A stretch of 64,000 nucleotides of DNA. Source: Bifidobacterium asteroides (GTDB lineage: Bacteria; Actinomycetota; Actinomycetes; Actinomycetales; Bifidobacteriaceae). This document shows positions 1 through 8,302 of the stretch, in pieces. The stretch lies in contig NZ_WKKW01000005.1 in the NCBI RefSeq assembly GCF_009683175.1, forward strand, positions 62,001-126,000. The letters are read 5' to 3'. Numbering within the stretch: position 1 is the stretch's first letter; the number at the start of each line of letters is the position of its first letter. Made by a program: the position numbers and the translations under genes. The notes under the pieces were generated by a model. It made no database searches, had not been told where the DNA came from, and saw only the letters and a list, made by a program, of their open reading frames with translations.

Positions 1-1
1 A

Positions 2-442
2 TCAGAGCTGGTTGGCCAGCAGCCGGTTGTAGACGCAGCGCAATTCGCTCTGGAAGGTCTCGGGGTCGATATCGGGATTCTGCTTGAACAGATCGATCCA
101 CCAGTTGTTGACCGACCTGATTCTCCTGCGGGCTATGTCCGCGCCCGACCTGGTCAGGGCGATGATGTTGACCCGGTGATCGGCGGGGTTCTGTTCACGG
201 CTGACCAGACCCTGGGCCTTCAAAGCCTTGAGATCCCGGGCCAGCAGACTGGGGTCCACACACAGGTCCCTGGCTATCTGTCGCTGGCTGAGACCCGGGT
301 GGTCATAGAGGTATACAATCAGATCACCCTGGGTACCTCGTAAGGTGAAGTCGCCTGTGTACCGGCTGGCATCGTTTCGTGCATGCCGGTAGATTCCGGC
401 TATACAGCTGCTCAGGTTGTGGTAGTGGCTCTTCTTCAACAT
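2..442 (-). CDS. MarR-family transcriptional regulator
   Basis: A 146-residue protein of the usual MarR length. Residues about 40-90 form a winged helix-turn-helix with a short recognition segment (LSQRQIARDL, then DPSLLARDLKAL). The wing is marked by the family-typical D-H-R-V (the DxR motif), and the ends are helical dimerisation segments. MarR proteins bind DNA as dimers and usually respond to small phenolic ligands or oxidants; no ligand can be read here. The stop codon lies at bases 2-4, so the gene is complete, but the next gene downstream is outside the window and its target cannot be assigned. The ATG at 442 follows a gap of about 430 bp. Family certain, specific role unknown. Confidence 0.85.
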   Translation of the reverse strand: MLKKSHYHNLSSCIAGIYRHARNDASRYTGDFTLRGTQGDLIVYLYDHPGLSQRQIARDLCVDPSLLARDLKALKAQGLVSREQNPADHRVNIIALTRSGADIARRRIRSVNNWWIDLFKQNPDIDPETFQSELRCVYNRLLANQL

Positions 443-871
443 CGTTGCTGCCCCCTAGCTGGTAAGGATGTTCAAAGAGTTCGGCGGGCATAATTGACCG
501 CATGGATCCCTTCGGCGCCGTTCCCCTTCCAGGCCCATTTCCGGCAACTCCCTAGCCTCGGCCCAGCACGGACGACGCATTTTTCATCATATCAATACCG
601 GCGACACCATGGGGATGGTCCACGATTCGGGCATTGGCCAGGCTCATTAAGATTCCTCAGGCTCCGCTCCTGCTCGATAGCTATTTCAGTCGATAATCCA
701 GGAATTTTGTCTACATCAGTCTCGTGGGCTGAAAGGAATCGCCCATTTGCGCGGCCAAACAGGTCAGCCTGTGGCGGGTCAGGGTCGGTCGAGGTCGGGG
801 ATTATCACCGTCATTGCTCCACGGTATGCTAAGATGTTCCCTTTTTGCGACTGGATCTGGAAAGGATTGGC
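443..871. other. Intergenic region between divergent MarR and HAD genes
   Basis: About 430 bp between two divergently transcribed genes. Open frames across it have no recognisable protein pattern and no good ribosome-binding site. I see one candidate promoter near its right end (802-830) and no RNA gene, repeat or strong palindrome. Confidence 0.4.
802..830 (+). promoter_or_regulatory. Candidate promoter of the HAD phosphatase gene
   Basis: A -35-like TTATCA (802-807) and a -10-like TATGCT (825-830) are separated by 17 bp, which would place the transcript start near 837 and leave a leader of about 35 nt before the ATG at 872. Assigned by eye only. Confidence 0.35.
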
Positions 872-1450
872 ATGCGGGTACTGGACTTCGACGGCACCAT
901 CTACGATGGCGAAAGCCTGCTTGACTTCTACCTGTTCACTGCCCGCAAGGATCCGCGGGTGCTGCACTATCTGCCGATTGCCCTTTTCTATGCAGTCCGC
1001 TACCGCCTGGGCCGGGTCACCCTGGAGCAACTGGACTCGGCCATGCGTCGGGTGGGCTCGCGCTACCTGCGTCGGCTGACCTCGCGCCCCGGATTTGACA
1101 TGGACCGGCTGGTCAGCCAGTTCTGGGATGCCCACATGCACAAGATCATGGATTGGTACACCCCCCAGGCCGACGACGTGGTGGTGACCGCCTCCTTCGA
1201 TTTGGTGGCGGGGGAGGCCTGCCGGCGCCTGGGTATCACCCGCTGCATCGGCTCCACCCTGGATTTGGAGTCACTGACCGTGGGCTACCTCAACTTTGGA
1301 CCCGACAAGCCCCTGCACTTTCAGCGGATCCTGGGTCAGGAGACGGCCATCGACGCCTTCTACACCGATTCGGCCTTCGATCTGCCCATGATCGATCTTG
1401 CCCGGCGGGCCTACCTGGTCGAGCATGGCAAGGTCCGCCGCATCAAATAG
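872..1450 (+). CDS. HAD-superfamily phosphatase (SerB-like, HAD-IB)
   Basis: A 192-residue hydrolase with all HAD motifs. The nucleophile motif DFDGT is at residues 5-9, the motif II serine is in VVTASFD, a lysine follows in GPDKPLHF, and the acidic motif IV DSAFDLP starts at about residue 166. The SerB-like arrangement with a helical cap between motifs I and II fits a small-molecule phosphomonoesterase; the substrate cannot be read from sequence. I start it at the ATG at 872 because GGAAAGGA lies 5 nt upstream and because the nucleophile would then sit at the usual N-terminal position; a TTG at 845 is a less likely alternative. The gene converges on the oxidoreductase gene with a gap of about 33 bp. 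Confidence 0.8.
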   Translation: MRVLDFDGTIYDGESLLDFYLFTARKDPRVLHYLPIALFYAVRYRLGRVTLEQLDSAMRRVGSRYLRRLTSRPGFDMDRLVSQFWDAHMHKIMDWYTPQADDVVVTASFDLVAGEACRRLGITRCIGSTLDLESLTVGYLNFGPDKPLHFQRILGQETAIDAFYTDSAFDLPMIDLARRAYLVEHGKVRRIK

Positions 1451-1483
1451 GCAGGCTGGTCACCATGGCTTTTATCTACAGCT

Positions 1484-2542
1484 TTATCTGCTGGTTCTCG
1501 ATTCGAAGGGAAAGACCAACCCCCACTGGCGGCGCAGGGAGTCCATGAGCTCCATGATGCGCATGGTGTCCTTGTGGGGCATCTGGGCGCACTCGGTCTT
1601 GCCGTCCAGGATGGCCTGTGCGGCGCTGGCCACCTCGTACTCATAACCGGTCAGCTGATTGGGGATGGGGTAGCTCTTCCTCAATTTGTGGTCCCCGTCG
1701 TACAGGTCGATGGACTCCACGTTGTTGATGTTGGCGCACTGCAGGTAACCCCGGTCTCCCCAGATGCTACCGGTCCGGTCGCTGTCTGAGACCATGGAGC
1801 TGGTCGCTGCGCCCATGGATCCATCCTGGTAGAGAATGGTCGTGGAGTTCTGGCTGTCCACGCCCTCCGGGCTGCGTACCCAATCCGTGCAGACACGTTC
1901 AATGGGCTTGGGTCCCATGACCATGTCGATGAAGTTGAGGGGGTAGACGCCCACGTCGAGCAGGGCGCCGCCGGCCAGGGCCGGATCGGTCATTCTGGCC
2001 TTGCCCACGGTCACGTAACCCAGATTGGCGGTGACGGTCTTGACAGTGCCGATTTCCCCTGAGGAGATGATGTCGTCGATGATGGAGCGCGAGGGCATGT
2101 ACCTGGTCCAGATGGCCTCGGTGCAGAGCAGGCCGGTGCTTTCGGACGTCTCAATGACCTGCCTGGCCTGATCGGCGTTGGCTGTGAAGGACTTCTCGAC
2201 CAGCACGTTCTTTCCGGCCTTCATGCAGGCGATGGCCTGCTCGGCGTGGAGGCTGTGAGGCGTGGCGATGTAGACCAGATCCACTTGGGGATCATCCAGG
2301 AGTTCCTGGTAGGAGCCATAGGAATGCTGGAATCCATATTTTTCGGCGAAGGCGGCTGCGCGATTCCCGTCCCTGGCTGCCACGGCGTAGGGGGCCACCA
2401 GGTGGCTGTACTGCGGGTCTTGTGCCATCATGACCACCGTCTTGGCCAGGGCGTTGGCTATCCGTCCGGCTCCGAGAATGGCGAAGTTGACCCGCATGTC
2501 CTTCTGCTCAGCTTCTTGCCGTTTGCCGTTCAATCTGCTCAT
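1484..2542 (-). CDS. Gfo/Idh/MocA-family NAD(P)-dependent oxidoreductase
   Basis: A 352-residue cytoplasmic oxidoreductase. An N-terminal Rossmann fold carries GAGRIA (about residues 23-28), then YIATPHSLHAEQA and the family lysine motif VEKSFTAN (the EKP equivalent). The C-terminal half is the alpha/beta substrate domain, with GGALLDVGVYPL, in which the conserved D-x-G-x-Y-x-x is visible. Members act on sugars, inositols or dihydrodiols; the substrate cannot be assigned. I choose the ATG at 2542 because AAGGAG stands 6 nt upstream. It overlaps the end of the vsr gene by 35 bp, which makes it the last gene of the minus-strand run that begins at the TetR gene. An ATG at 2497, right at the Rossmann fold, is an alternative. 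Confidence 0.82.
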   Translation of the reverse strand: MSRLNGKRQEAEQKDMRVNFAILGAGRIANALAKTVVMMAQDPQYSHLVAPYAVAARDGNRAAAFAEKYGFQHSYGSYQELLDDPQVDLVYIATPHSLHAEQAIACMKAGKNVLVEKSFTANADQARQVIETSESTGLLCTEAIWTRYMPSRSIIDDIISSGEIGTVKTVTANLGYVTVGKARMTDPALAGGALLDVGVYPLNFIDMVMGPKPIERVCTDWVRSPEGVDSQNSTTILYQDGSMGAATSSMVSDSDRTGSIWGDRGYLQCANINNVESIDLYDGDHKLRKSYPIPNQLTGYEYEVASAAQAILDGKTECAQMPHKDTMRIMELMDSLRRQWGLVFPFESRTSR

Positions 2543-3008
2543 TCTTGACTCCTTCGTTCGAATCGCCATCTGCTGTGATGGCCTCATACAATTTCTGCAA
2601 GGTTTCCTGGGCATGGCGGGCGTCCAGCTGGCACTCCCAGACTGTGAAAACCCGCCAGCCCATGGCTTTCAGCTTTTCCCCCTGCTCCTGATCCCGCAGA
2701 CGGTTCCTTGTCAGCTTTGTTGTCCAAAACTCCACATTGGATTTGGGAAGGGAGAATTTGGCACAGCCCTGATGCATGTGCCAGAAACAGCCATTGACGA
2801 ATACCATGGCCCGCCACTTGGGCAGAACCACATCAGGATGGCCCGGATACCTCTTGTCATTTTTGCGAAAACGCAGACCTCGCGAAAAGAGGTAGGACCG
2901 GACCTGGCGTTCTATTGATGTTTCCGTGCCCCTGATCCGGGACATGGTGTAGCTGCGTGTGCCGGGCTGGAATCTGCTGGGTGTCTTTTTCGAAACCATC
3001 CCCGGCAC
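2508..3008 (-). CDS. vsr: Very-short-patch mismatch repair endonuclease (Vsr)
   Basis: A 166-residue protein with the complete Vsr signature. It begins with MSRIRGTET, then HPDVVLPK (containing the metal-binding aspartate), VFVNGCFWHMH, FWTTKLTRNRLRD and WRVFTVWECQL. Vsr nicks next to T:G mismatches produced by deamination of 5-methylcytosine made by a Dcm-type methyltransferase. No cytosine methyltransferase is encoded beside it; its neighbours are a cyclophilin gene 3 bp upstream and the oxidoreductase gene, which overlaps its 3' end. Compared with the E. coli enzyme as I remember it, the histidine two residues before the CFWH block is Asn here. The start is a GTG at 3008, or an ATG three codons in at 2999; neither has a strong ribosome site, so coupling to the cyclophilin stop is likely. 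Confidence 0.88.
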   Translation of the reverse strand: MPGMVSKKTPSRFQPGTRSYTMSRIRGTETSIERQVRSYLFSRGLRFRKNDKRYPGHPDVVLPKWRAMVFVNGCFWHMHQGCAKFSLPKSNVEFWTTKLTRNRLRDQEQGEKLKAMGWRVFTVWECQLDARHAQETLQKLYEAITADGDSNEGVKNEQIERQTARS

Positions 3009-3011
3009 GGC

Positions 3012-3551
3012 TCAGAGGACTTCGACGCTGTTGATGAAGACCGGCTCGAGGGGACGGTCGCCCGGGTCGGTGGCCACGGCATCCAGCTTGTCGACCACAT
3101 TCCGTGAATCCTCGTCGGCGACCTGGCCGAAGATGGTGTGATGCCCATTCAGCCAGGGGGTGGGCACGGTGGTGATGAAGAACTGCGATCCGTTGGTGCC
3201 GTGGGTCTTTCCGGTGGCGGGGTCCCGGCGCAGCCCTGCATTGGCCATGGCCAGCTTGTAGGGTTCCTCAAAGGTCAGGGAGGGGTCGATCTCATCGTCG
3301 AACTCGTAGCCGGGGCCGCCTGTGCCGGTGCCCAGCGGGCAGCCGCCCTGGATCATGAAGTCCTTGATGATCCGGTGGAAGGTCAGCCCGTCATAGAAGG
3401 GATCCTGACGCTTCCGGCCCGTCTCGGGATCGGTCCATTCCTTGCGGCCGGCGGCCAGATCCAGGAAGTTGGCTACGGTTTCAGGGGCCTTGTCGTCAAA
3501 GAGGTCCAGGCGAATGTCGCCTTCTGAGGTATGCATGATGACTGTGCTCAT
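3012..3551 (-). CDS. Cyclophilin-type peptidyl-prolyl cis-trans isomerase
   Basis: A 179-residue single-domain cyclophilin without a signal peptide, so cytoplasmic. Family motifs are visible in order: TVIMHTSEGDIRLDLF, the catalytic FHRIIKDFMIQGG block (arginine and phenylalanine of the active site) and GSQFFIT with the active-site glutamine and phenylalanines. It catalyses proline isomerisation during protein folding. The start is fixed by AAAGGA 7 nt before the ATG at 3551. It lies 12 bp after the YccF-like gene and 3 bp before vsr, inside a compact minus-strand operon. Confidence 0.92.
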   Translation of the reverse strand: MSTVIMHTSEGDIRLDLFDDKAPETVANFLDLAAGRKEWTDPETGRKRQDPFYDGLTFHRIIKDFMIQGGCPLGTGTGGPGYEFDDEIDPSLTFEEPYKLAMANAGLRRDPATGKTHGTNGSQFFITTVPTPWLNGHHTIFGQVADEDSRNVVDKLDAVATDPGDRPLEPVFINSVEVL

Positions 3552-3563
3552 ATCCCAATCCTT

Positions 3564-3935
3564 TCATAAGATGGCGACGCGCACCGAGGATCCGAAGGGC
3601 ATCAGGGCCAGGCGGGCCATCTTGAAGGCCTGCAGGCCGAAGGGTATGCCCACCACGGTCAGCATGGTGACCAGCCCGGCCGCCAGATAGGCCAGAGCCA
3701 GCCACCAACCGCCCAGGATGATCCAGAGCAGATTGGCCAGCCAGGATCCCAACCCGCCTCCATAGATGACCTGCCTGCCGAAGGGGGTCAGGGTCAGTCT
3801 GGCCATTTTGAAGGCCTGGACGCCCAGGGGGATGCCTACCACGGTCAGGCAGAGCACGATGCCCACCAGGGTCCAGGCCAGTGCGATGGCCAGTCCTCCC
3901 AGCAGCAGCCAGCAGATGTTGCCGATCAGGCGCAT
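3564..3935 (-). CDS. YccF-domain inner membrane protein
   Basis: A 123-residue integral membrane protein built from two copies of the YccF unit. Each copy ends in a hydrophobic segment followed by TVVGIPxGxQAFKMARLxLxPFG, first near residues 32-52 and again near 90-112. This duplicated pattern is diagnostic of the family, whose biochemical role is unknown. AAGGA stands about 6 nt before the ATG at 3935. The start overlaps the end of the TetR gene by 10 bp, so the two are probably translated together. Confidence 0.85.
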   Translation of the reverse strand: MRLIGNICWLLLGGLAIALAWTLVGIVLCLTVVGIPLGVQAFKMARLTLTPFGRQVIYGGGLGSWLANLLWIILGGWWLALAYLAAGLVTMLTVVGIPFGLQAFKMARLALMPFGSSVRVAIL

Positions 3936-4633
3936 GTAGGTCCTTCCGTCAGGGTGGCGGTGACGGCCTTGGCGCAGGCGGTCACCTTCTCGATGATGAT
4001 GGTCAGTCGTTTCTGCCGTTGCTCAGGCTCAAGCTCCTGGTCCATGGCATCAATCAGGCGCATGCCGGATTGGACTATGCCTCGCGTCACCTCCACACCC
4101 ATGGCCGGATCTGCTGGTCGCAGGGCTGCCCAAGCCTGGATCAGCGGCTGGTTGACCTGCCGGTGGAAGTCCAGCAGGGCTTGGATTTGCCGGTCTGTGG
4201 ACCGATCGCTCCTTAGGCCGGGCTCATGGGGATTCGAGGGACTGCCGTAGATCAGGGCCTGGCGTAACTGCTCGTCGTGCTGCTCGGCGTAAAGGTTCAT
4301 CAGCCAACCGTGTCCATGCAGTCCGGCCTGCTCCAGATTGGTGCGGGTCCAGACCTCGATCGTCCGGCCCGGGTCGTCCGTCCTGCCCAGGGCCTGATCC
4401 AGGGCCAGACCCCAGTCGGGCAGATGCCGTTCCATGACCATGTCGCAGAGCTGGTCGGCATCCCGGGCGTAGCGGTAGAGGGAGTTCCGGGCCAGATTGG
4501 TGCGTCGGGCCACCTCGGCCATGGTCAGCCGGCCGCGTCCGCCGGTGCGCAGGATGGCCTCGGCGGCGGCGATGATCCGGTCCAGGGTTTTGGCTCGGTG
4601 CTCCTGGAGCGTGGATTCGCGAATCCTGGGCAT
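3926..4633 (-). CDS. TetR-family transcriptional regulator
   Basis: A 235-residue regulator. The N-terminal 60 residues hold a TetR helix-turn-helix (AEAILRTGGRGRLTMAEVARR, then TNLARNSLYRYARDADQL), followed by a divergent helical ligand domain. The ATG at 4633 is chosen because AAGGAGG stands 4 nt upstream; longer in-frame extensions run into the intergenic promoter region. It is divergent from an MFS exporter gene, a typical local-repressor arrangement, and a palindrome over the exporter promoter (4787-4811) is the likely operator. It also heads the minus-strand run with the YccF-like, cyclophilin, vsr and oxidoreductase genes. Inducer unknown. Confidence 0.85.
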   Translation of the reverse strand: MPRIRESTLQEHRAKTLDRIIAAAEAILRTGGRGRLTMAEVARRTNLARNSLYRYARDADQLCDMVMERHLPDWGLALDQALGRTDDPGRTIEVWTRTNLEQAGLHGHGWLMNLYAEQHDEQLRQALIYGSPSNPHEPGLRSDRSTDRQIQALLDFHRQVNQPLIQAWAALRPADPAMGVEVTRGIVQSGMRLIDAMDQELEPEQRQKRLTIIIEKVTACAKAVTATLTEGPTCA

Positions 4634-4699
4634 GGTCCTCCTTGGTCTGGCCAGCCGGGTGCTGCGATTGTGAATCGGGTTCGGCCGGTCTTGGGGCAT

Positions 4700-4728
4700 A
4701 TGATATGGCCTATTTGCAGCAGAGCCAA
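4700..4728 (-). promoter_or_regulatory. Candidate promoter of the TetR gene operon
   Basis: On the minus strand, TTGGCT (complement of 4723-4728) and TATCAT (complement of 4700-4705) are 17 bp apart, about 65 bp before the TetR start codon. The -10 lies inside an AT-rich near-palindrome (CATAT-G-ATATG). Read by eye. Confidence 0.4.
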
Positions 4729-4774
4729 GCTGAAAGGACCTCTTTAGCGTGCGGCTTGTCCGCGCTGAGTGAAC

Positions 4775-4804
4775 TTGCCAGACAGATTTTCGCGACGTAT
4801 AGTC
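4775..4804 (+). promoter_or_regulatory. Candidate promoter of the MFS exporter gene
   Basis: TTGCCA (4775-4780) and TATAGT (4799-4804) are separated by 18 bp, 36 bp before the exporter ATG. The -10 hexamer is embedded in the operator-like palindrome at 4787-4811. Confidence 0.45.
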
Positions 4805-4811
4805 GCAAAAA
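4787..4811. promoter_or_regulatory. Palindromic operator candidate for the TetR regulator
   Basis: Inverted repeat TTTTCGCGAC - GTATA - GTCGCAAAAA, in which nine of ten positions pair. It covers the -10 and spacer of the exporter promoter, so a bound dimer would block RNA polymerase. A TetR-type gene is divergently transcribed next door. Binding is inferred, not shown. Confidence 0.5.
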
Positions 4812-4839
4812 ATCGCAGACCATGGTGAGGGGAGATCTG

Positions 4840-6534
4840 ATGACCGGATCGGCAAGCGTAGACGTGAAGAAGGGCCGTCAGAAAGGCAGCCAGGAGTCTC
4901 AGGAGGCGGCACCGCCCTGGCGTGCACTCTGGGTGCTGGCCCTGGGTCTGGCCATGATTGTGCTGGATTCGTCCATCGTCAACGTCTCTATTCCTTCCAT
5001 CATCGCCGCCATCCACATCAACCTGGCTCAAGCCCAGTGGGTGACAGCTCTCTACAGCATCGTCCTGGCGGCCCTACTCCTGCCTTCCGGTCGGTTGGGG
5101 GACATGATCGGACGCAAGCGGATTCTGCAGGTGGGCACGGTCATCTTTGTGCTGGGATCCGTCTTCGCCGCATCGGCATCCTCCGGTACATTGCTGCTTC
5201 TGGCGCGACTTGTTCAGGGAATCGGCGGCGCCCTGGTCATGCCATCCACCCTCTCCACCGTGTCCGCAACCTTCCGGGGTCGTCACCGGGCTACTGCATT
5301 CGGCATCTGGGGGGCCGTCATGTCCTCCGCTGCGGCGGTCGGCCCCTTCCTGGGCGGGGTCTTCACCAGTACCATCGGATGGCGGTGGATCTTCCTGGTC
5401 AATCTGCCCTTGGGGCTGATTGTTCTTGTGGCCAGTGCAGTTTTTGTGCCCGAGACCAAGTCAGCGCCCGGGCAGACTGGCAACCGCTGGGGGATGCTTG
5501 CCGATTGGAAGGGCATACTTCTTTCGGCCCTGGGATCGGCCCTGGTGGTCTTTGCGCTGATCGAGGGGCAGACCTACGGCTGGTGGCGCCCCCGTGCTGC
5601 ACTTGAACTGGGCCCCCTGCACTGGTCTGCATCGGCACCCCTGTCGCCGGTTCCGGTCAGTCTGATCCTTGGATTGGCCCTGCTGGCCGCCTTCGCGCTG
5701 ATCGAGCTGGCCAGGGCGCGCAGGGGCAAGATGGTCATCCTTGACGTGTCCATGTTCGCCATTGGCACCTTCGGCTGGGGCAATCTCACGGCCGCCATTG
5801 TCAACGCCGGTCAGTTCGCGGTCATGTTCGTCCTGCCTCTCTACCTGATCAACGCCAGGGGGCTGAGCCCCCTGGGGGCCGGATCCATCCTGGGTGTCAT
5901 GGCCCTGGGGTCAGTTGTTTCGGGTGGTCTGGCCCGGGTGGTCTCAGCCCGTCTGGGAGCCGGCGGCACGGTGCAGACGGGCCTGCTGATGGAGATTGTC
6001 GGCGTGGCCCTGTCCATTCTGCTCATGCGTGGGTCGGTACCGGTCTGGCCCATGACCCTGACTCTGATCATTTACGGTGCCGGTCTGGGCTTTGCCTCGG
6101 CACAGCTGACCAGCCTGGTGCTCTCCGGCGTTCCGGTGGCCCAGTCCGGCCAGGCTTCGGCCACCCAGTCCACCATCCGCCAGTGGGGGACCGCCCTGGG
6201 CGCCGCAGTCTCAGGTTCTGCCCTCTCCCTGGCTCTGAGCCTGGTGCTGCCAAGGCATCTGACAGCACTCAAGGGGATTTCGGCGCAGATGGCCGATGGC
6301 CTTGTCAGATCTGTCCAGTCTTCAGCCGGAAACGCCATTGTCGGCATGCGGGCCCAGGGCACCCGGGGCCGGCTGGGAGTCCTAGGACCTCAGGTGACCA
6401 ACGCCTTGACCGAGGGGTTTACCCAAGGCGCCCAGTGGGCCATGGGCTTTGCAGTCCTGTTGCTTTTCCTGGGATTGGTTGCCTCGGTACTGGTGCGTCG
6501 GGCCGCCCGTAAGGCTGGTGCCGATAAGGTCTGA
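4840..6534 (+). CDS. MFS multidrug exporter, DHA2 (14-helix) family
   Basis: A 564-residue membrane transporter with about 14 predicted helices. The DHA2 pattern is visible: LDSSIVNVSIPSI in helix 1, GRLGDMIGRKRIL in the loop between helices 2 and 3 (motif A), LARLVQGIGGALVMP (motif B) and WRWIFLVNLPLG (motif C region). It most likely expels drugs or other amphipathic toxins using the proton gradient. A cytoplasmic N-terminal tail of about 25 residues precedes helix 1. I start at the ATG at 4840 with GGGGAG about 5 nt upstream; an ATG at 4822 is possible. The control region carries an operator candidate facing the TetR gene. Confidence 0.87.
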   Translation: MTGSASVDVKKGRQKGSQESQEAAPPWRALWVLALGLAMIVLDSSIVNVSIPSIIAAIHINLAQAQWVTALYSIVLAALLLPSGRLGDMIGRKRILQVGTVIFVLGSVFAASASSGTLLLLARLVQGIGGALVMPSTLSTVSATFRGRHRATAFGIWGAVMSSAAAVGPFLGGVFTSTIGWRWIFLVNLPLGLIVLVASAVFVPETKSAPGQTGNRWGMLADWKGILLSALGSALVVFALIEGQTYGWWRPRAALELGPLHWSASAPLSPVPVSLILGLALLAAFALIELARARRGKMVILDVSMFAIGTFGWGNLTAAIVNAGQFAVMFVLPLYLINARGLSPLGAGSILGVMALGSVVSGGLARVVSARLGAGGTVQTGLLMEIVGVALSILLMRGSVPVWPMTLTLIIYGAGLGFASAQLTSLVLSGVPVAQSGQASATQSTIRQWGTALGAAVSGSALSLALSLVLPRHLTALKGISAQMADGLVRSVQSSAGNAIVGMRAQGTRGRLGVLGPQVTNALTEGFTQGAQWAMGFAVLLLFLGLVASVLVRRAARKAGADKV

Positions 6535-6617
6535 GGCGTCCGCAATCACGTCTTCTCCGTATCGCTCCCTATTCGGGACTGTCTGCCTGTGGGCCGGCCC
6601 TGACACGGTTTAGAATC

Positions 6618-8297
6618 ATGGGTATGGGCATACAAGAGGAACAGCCGCGGCGGGATGGCAATCTGCTGGTGGCTCTGGCTCAGATCGACACCTGTGTGGG
6701 CGATCTTGACGGCAACGCCGATATTATTGTGGACTACTCCCGAAAGGCGGTTGAGCAGGGGGCGACCCTGGTGGTCTTTCCCGAGATGAGCCTGACAGGT
6801 TACCCAATCGAGGACCTGGCATTCCGGGCCAGCTTCCGTCGAGCCGCCTGGTCTCGGGCCGACCGTCTGGCCAGACAGCTGGAGGAGCAGGGTCTGGGCC
6901 AGCTCTATGTGATCGTGGGAACCGTCGGCACCGACACGGATCAGGACAGGCCCCGCAACCGGCTGGTGGTCCTGCATCAGGGTCGGGTCGAGGCTGGCTA
7001 CGACAAGCACTTCCTGCCCAACTACGGTGTCTTTGACGAGTACAGGATCTTTACCCCGGGAGATAGGACTGTGGTCCTGGAGGTGCAGGGGCACCGGATA
7101 GGGCTGGCCATCTGCGAGGATATCTGGCAGGATGGCGATCCCATCAGCGACCTGGCTGGCCGGGACATCGACCTCCTGGTGACCATCAACGGTTCCCCAT
7201 TCGAGGAGGGCAAGGGGCACGTCCGTTACGAGCTGGCGACTCGTCGGGCCAAGCAGGTCGGCGCGCCTCTGCTCTATCTGAACCAGGTGGGCGGTCAAGA
7301 CGATCTGGTCTTTGACGGAGGCAGTTTTGTGGTGGACCAGGATGGCACTCTACTGGAGCGCTCGCCAAGGTTCGTCCAGGATCTGTCCACTTGGGCCCTG
7401 CCTGCACCAGGGAAGCGGCCTCTGCCCAGTGAATCCTGCATGGCCGAAGAGATGCCTGGGGATGAGGAGGTCTATCGGGCCTGCGTGCTGGGTTTAAAGG
7501 ACTATATGGCCAAGAATCATTTCACCGGCGTCTGCCTGGGGCTCTCAGGCGGGATCGACTCGGCCCTGGTGGCGACCATGGCCGCCGATGCCTGCGGAGG
7601 GGAGCATGTGCGCGGCATCTCCATGCCCAGTCGCTACTCCTCGGGGGGCTCCCGGGACGATGCCGCCGATCTGGCCCAGCGTCTGGGCGTGCGTTACGTG
7701 GTGCAAGCCATAGGCCCCGAATTCGACGCCTTCCAAGGGCAGTTGCATCTCGAAGGGGTGGCTGAAGAGAATCTGCAGGCCCGAATCCGCGGCGTCATCG
7801 TTATGGCCTACGCCAATGCCGAGGGGCTTCTGGCCCTGGCCACAGGCAACAAGTCCGAGCTGGCCTGTGGTTATTCAACTATCTATGGCGATGCGGTTGG
7901 CGGCTATGCGCCCATCAAGGATCTGCTTAAGACCCGGGTCTGGCAACTGGCCCGCTGGCGCAATGCCCAGGCCCAGGCACGGGGTGAACGTGAGCCCATC
8001 CCGGTCAATTCCATAGTCAAGCCACCCTCGGCCGAGCTCCGTGAAGGGCAGAAGGACTCCGATTCCCTGCCAGACTACAGCCTGCTCGACAAGGTCCTTG
8101 AGGCGTACATCGAGCATGCCCACGGTCGGGCCGACCTCCTGGACGACGGTTTCGATCCCGACACGGTAGACACGGTCATGCGACTGGTGGATAGGGCCGA
8201 GTGGAAGCGGCGCCAGTATCCGTTGGGGCCCAAGGTCACCTCCCTGGCCTTCGGCCGGGATCGCCGGCTGCCAGTCACCAACGCCTTCAGGGAGTGA
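6618..8297 (+). CDS. nadE: Glutamine-dependent NAD+ synthetase
   Basis: A 559-residue, two-domain enzyme that makes NAD from nicotinate adenine dinucleotide, ATP and glutamine. The N-terminal nitrilase-type glutaminase carries the Glu-Lys-Cys triad: E56 in VVFPEM, K130 in YDKHFLPNYG and C166 in LAICEDIW. The C-terminal synthetase has the PP-loop LSGGIDSAL near residue 310 and YADAN-type nucleotide contacts. No ribosome-binding site precedes the ATG at 6618. TAGAAT at 6611-6616 lies exactly 7 nt before a second in-frame ATG at 6624, so the true start may be 6624 on a leaderless transcript. The gene is followed 5 bp later by a small gene, probably co-transcribed. Confidence 0.93.
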   Translation: MGMGIQEEQPRRDGNLLVALAQIDTCVGDLDGNADIIVDYSRKAVEQGATLVVFPEMSLTGYPIEDLAFRASFRRAAWSRADRLARQLEEQGLGQLYVIVGTVGTDTDQDRPRNRLVVLHQGRVEAGYDKHFLPNYGVFDEYRIFTPGDRTVVLEVQGHRIGLAICEDIWQDGDPISDLAGRDIDLLVTINGSPFEEGKGHVRYELATRRAKQVGAPLLYLNQVGGQDDLVFDGGSFVVDQDGTLLERSPRFVQDLSTWALPAPGKRPLPSESCMAEEMPGDEEVYRACVLGLKDYMAKNHFTGVCLGLSGGIDSALVATMAADACGGEHVRGISMPSRYSSGGSRDDAADLAQRLGVRYVVQAIGPEFDAFQGQLHLEGVAEENLQARIRGVIVMAYANAEGLLALATGNKSELACGYSTIYGDAVGGYAPIKDLLKTRVWQLARWRNAQAQARGEREPIPVNSIVKPPSAELREGQKDSDSLPDYSLLDKVLEAYIEHAHGRADLLDDGFDPDTVDTVMRLVDRAEWKRRQYPLGPKVTSLAFGRDRRLPVTNAFRE

Positions 8298-8302
8298 TCG
8301 CT

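Noticed and set aside
494-832. 112-codon open frame between the MarR and HAD genes
   Set aside because: No ribosome site, no family pattern and an unnatural composition; treated as intergenic.
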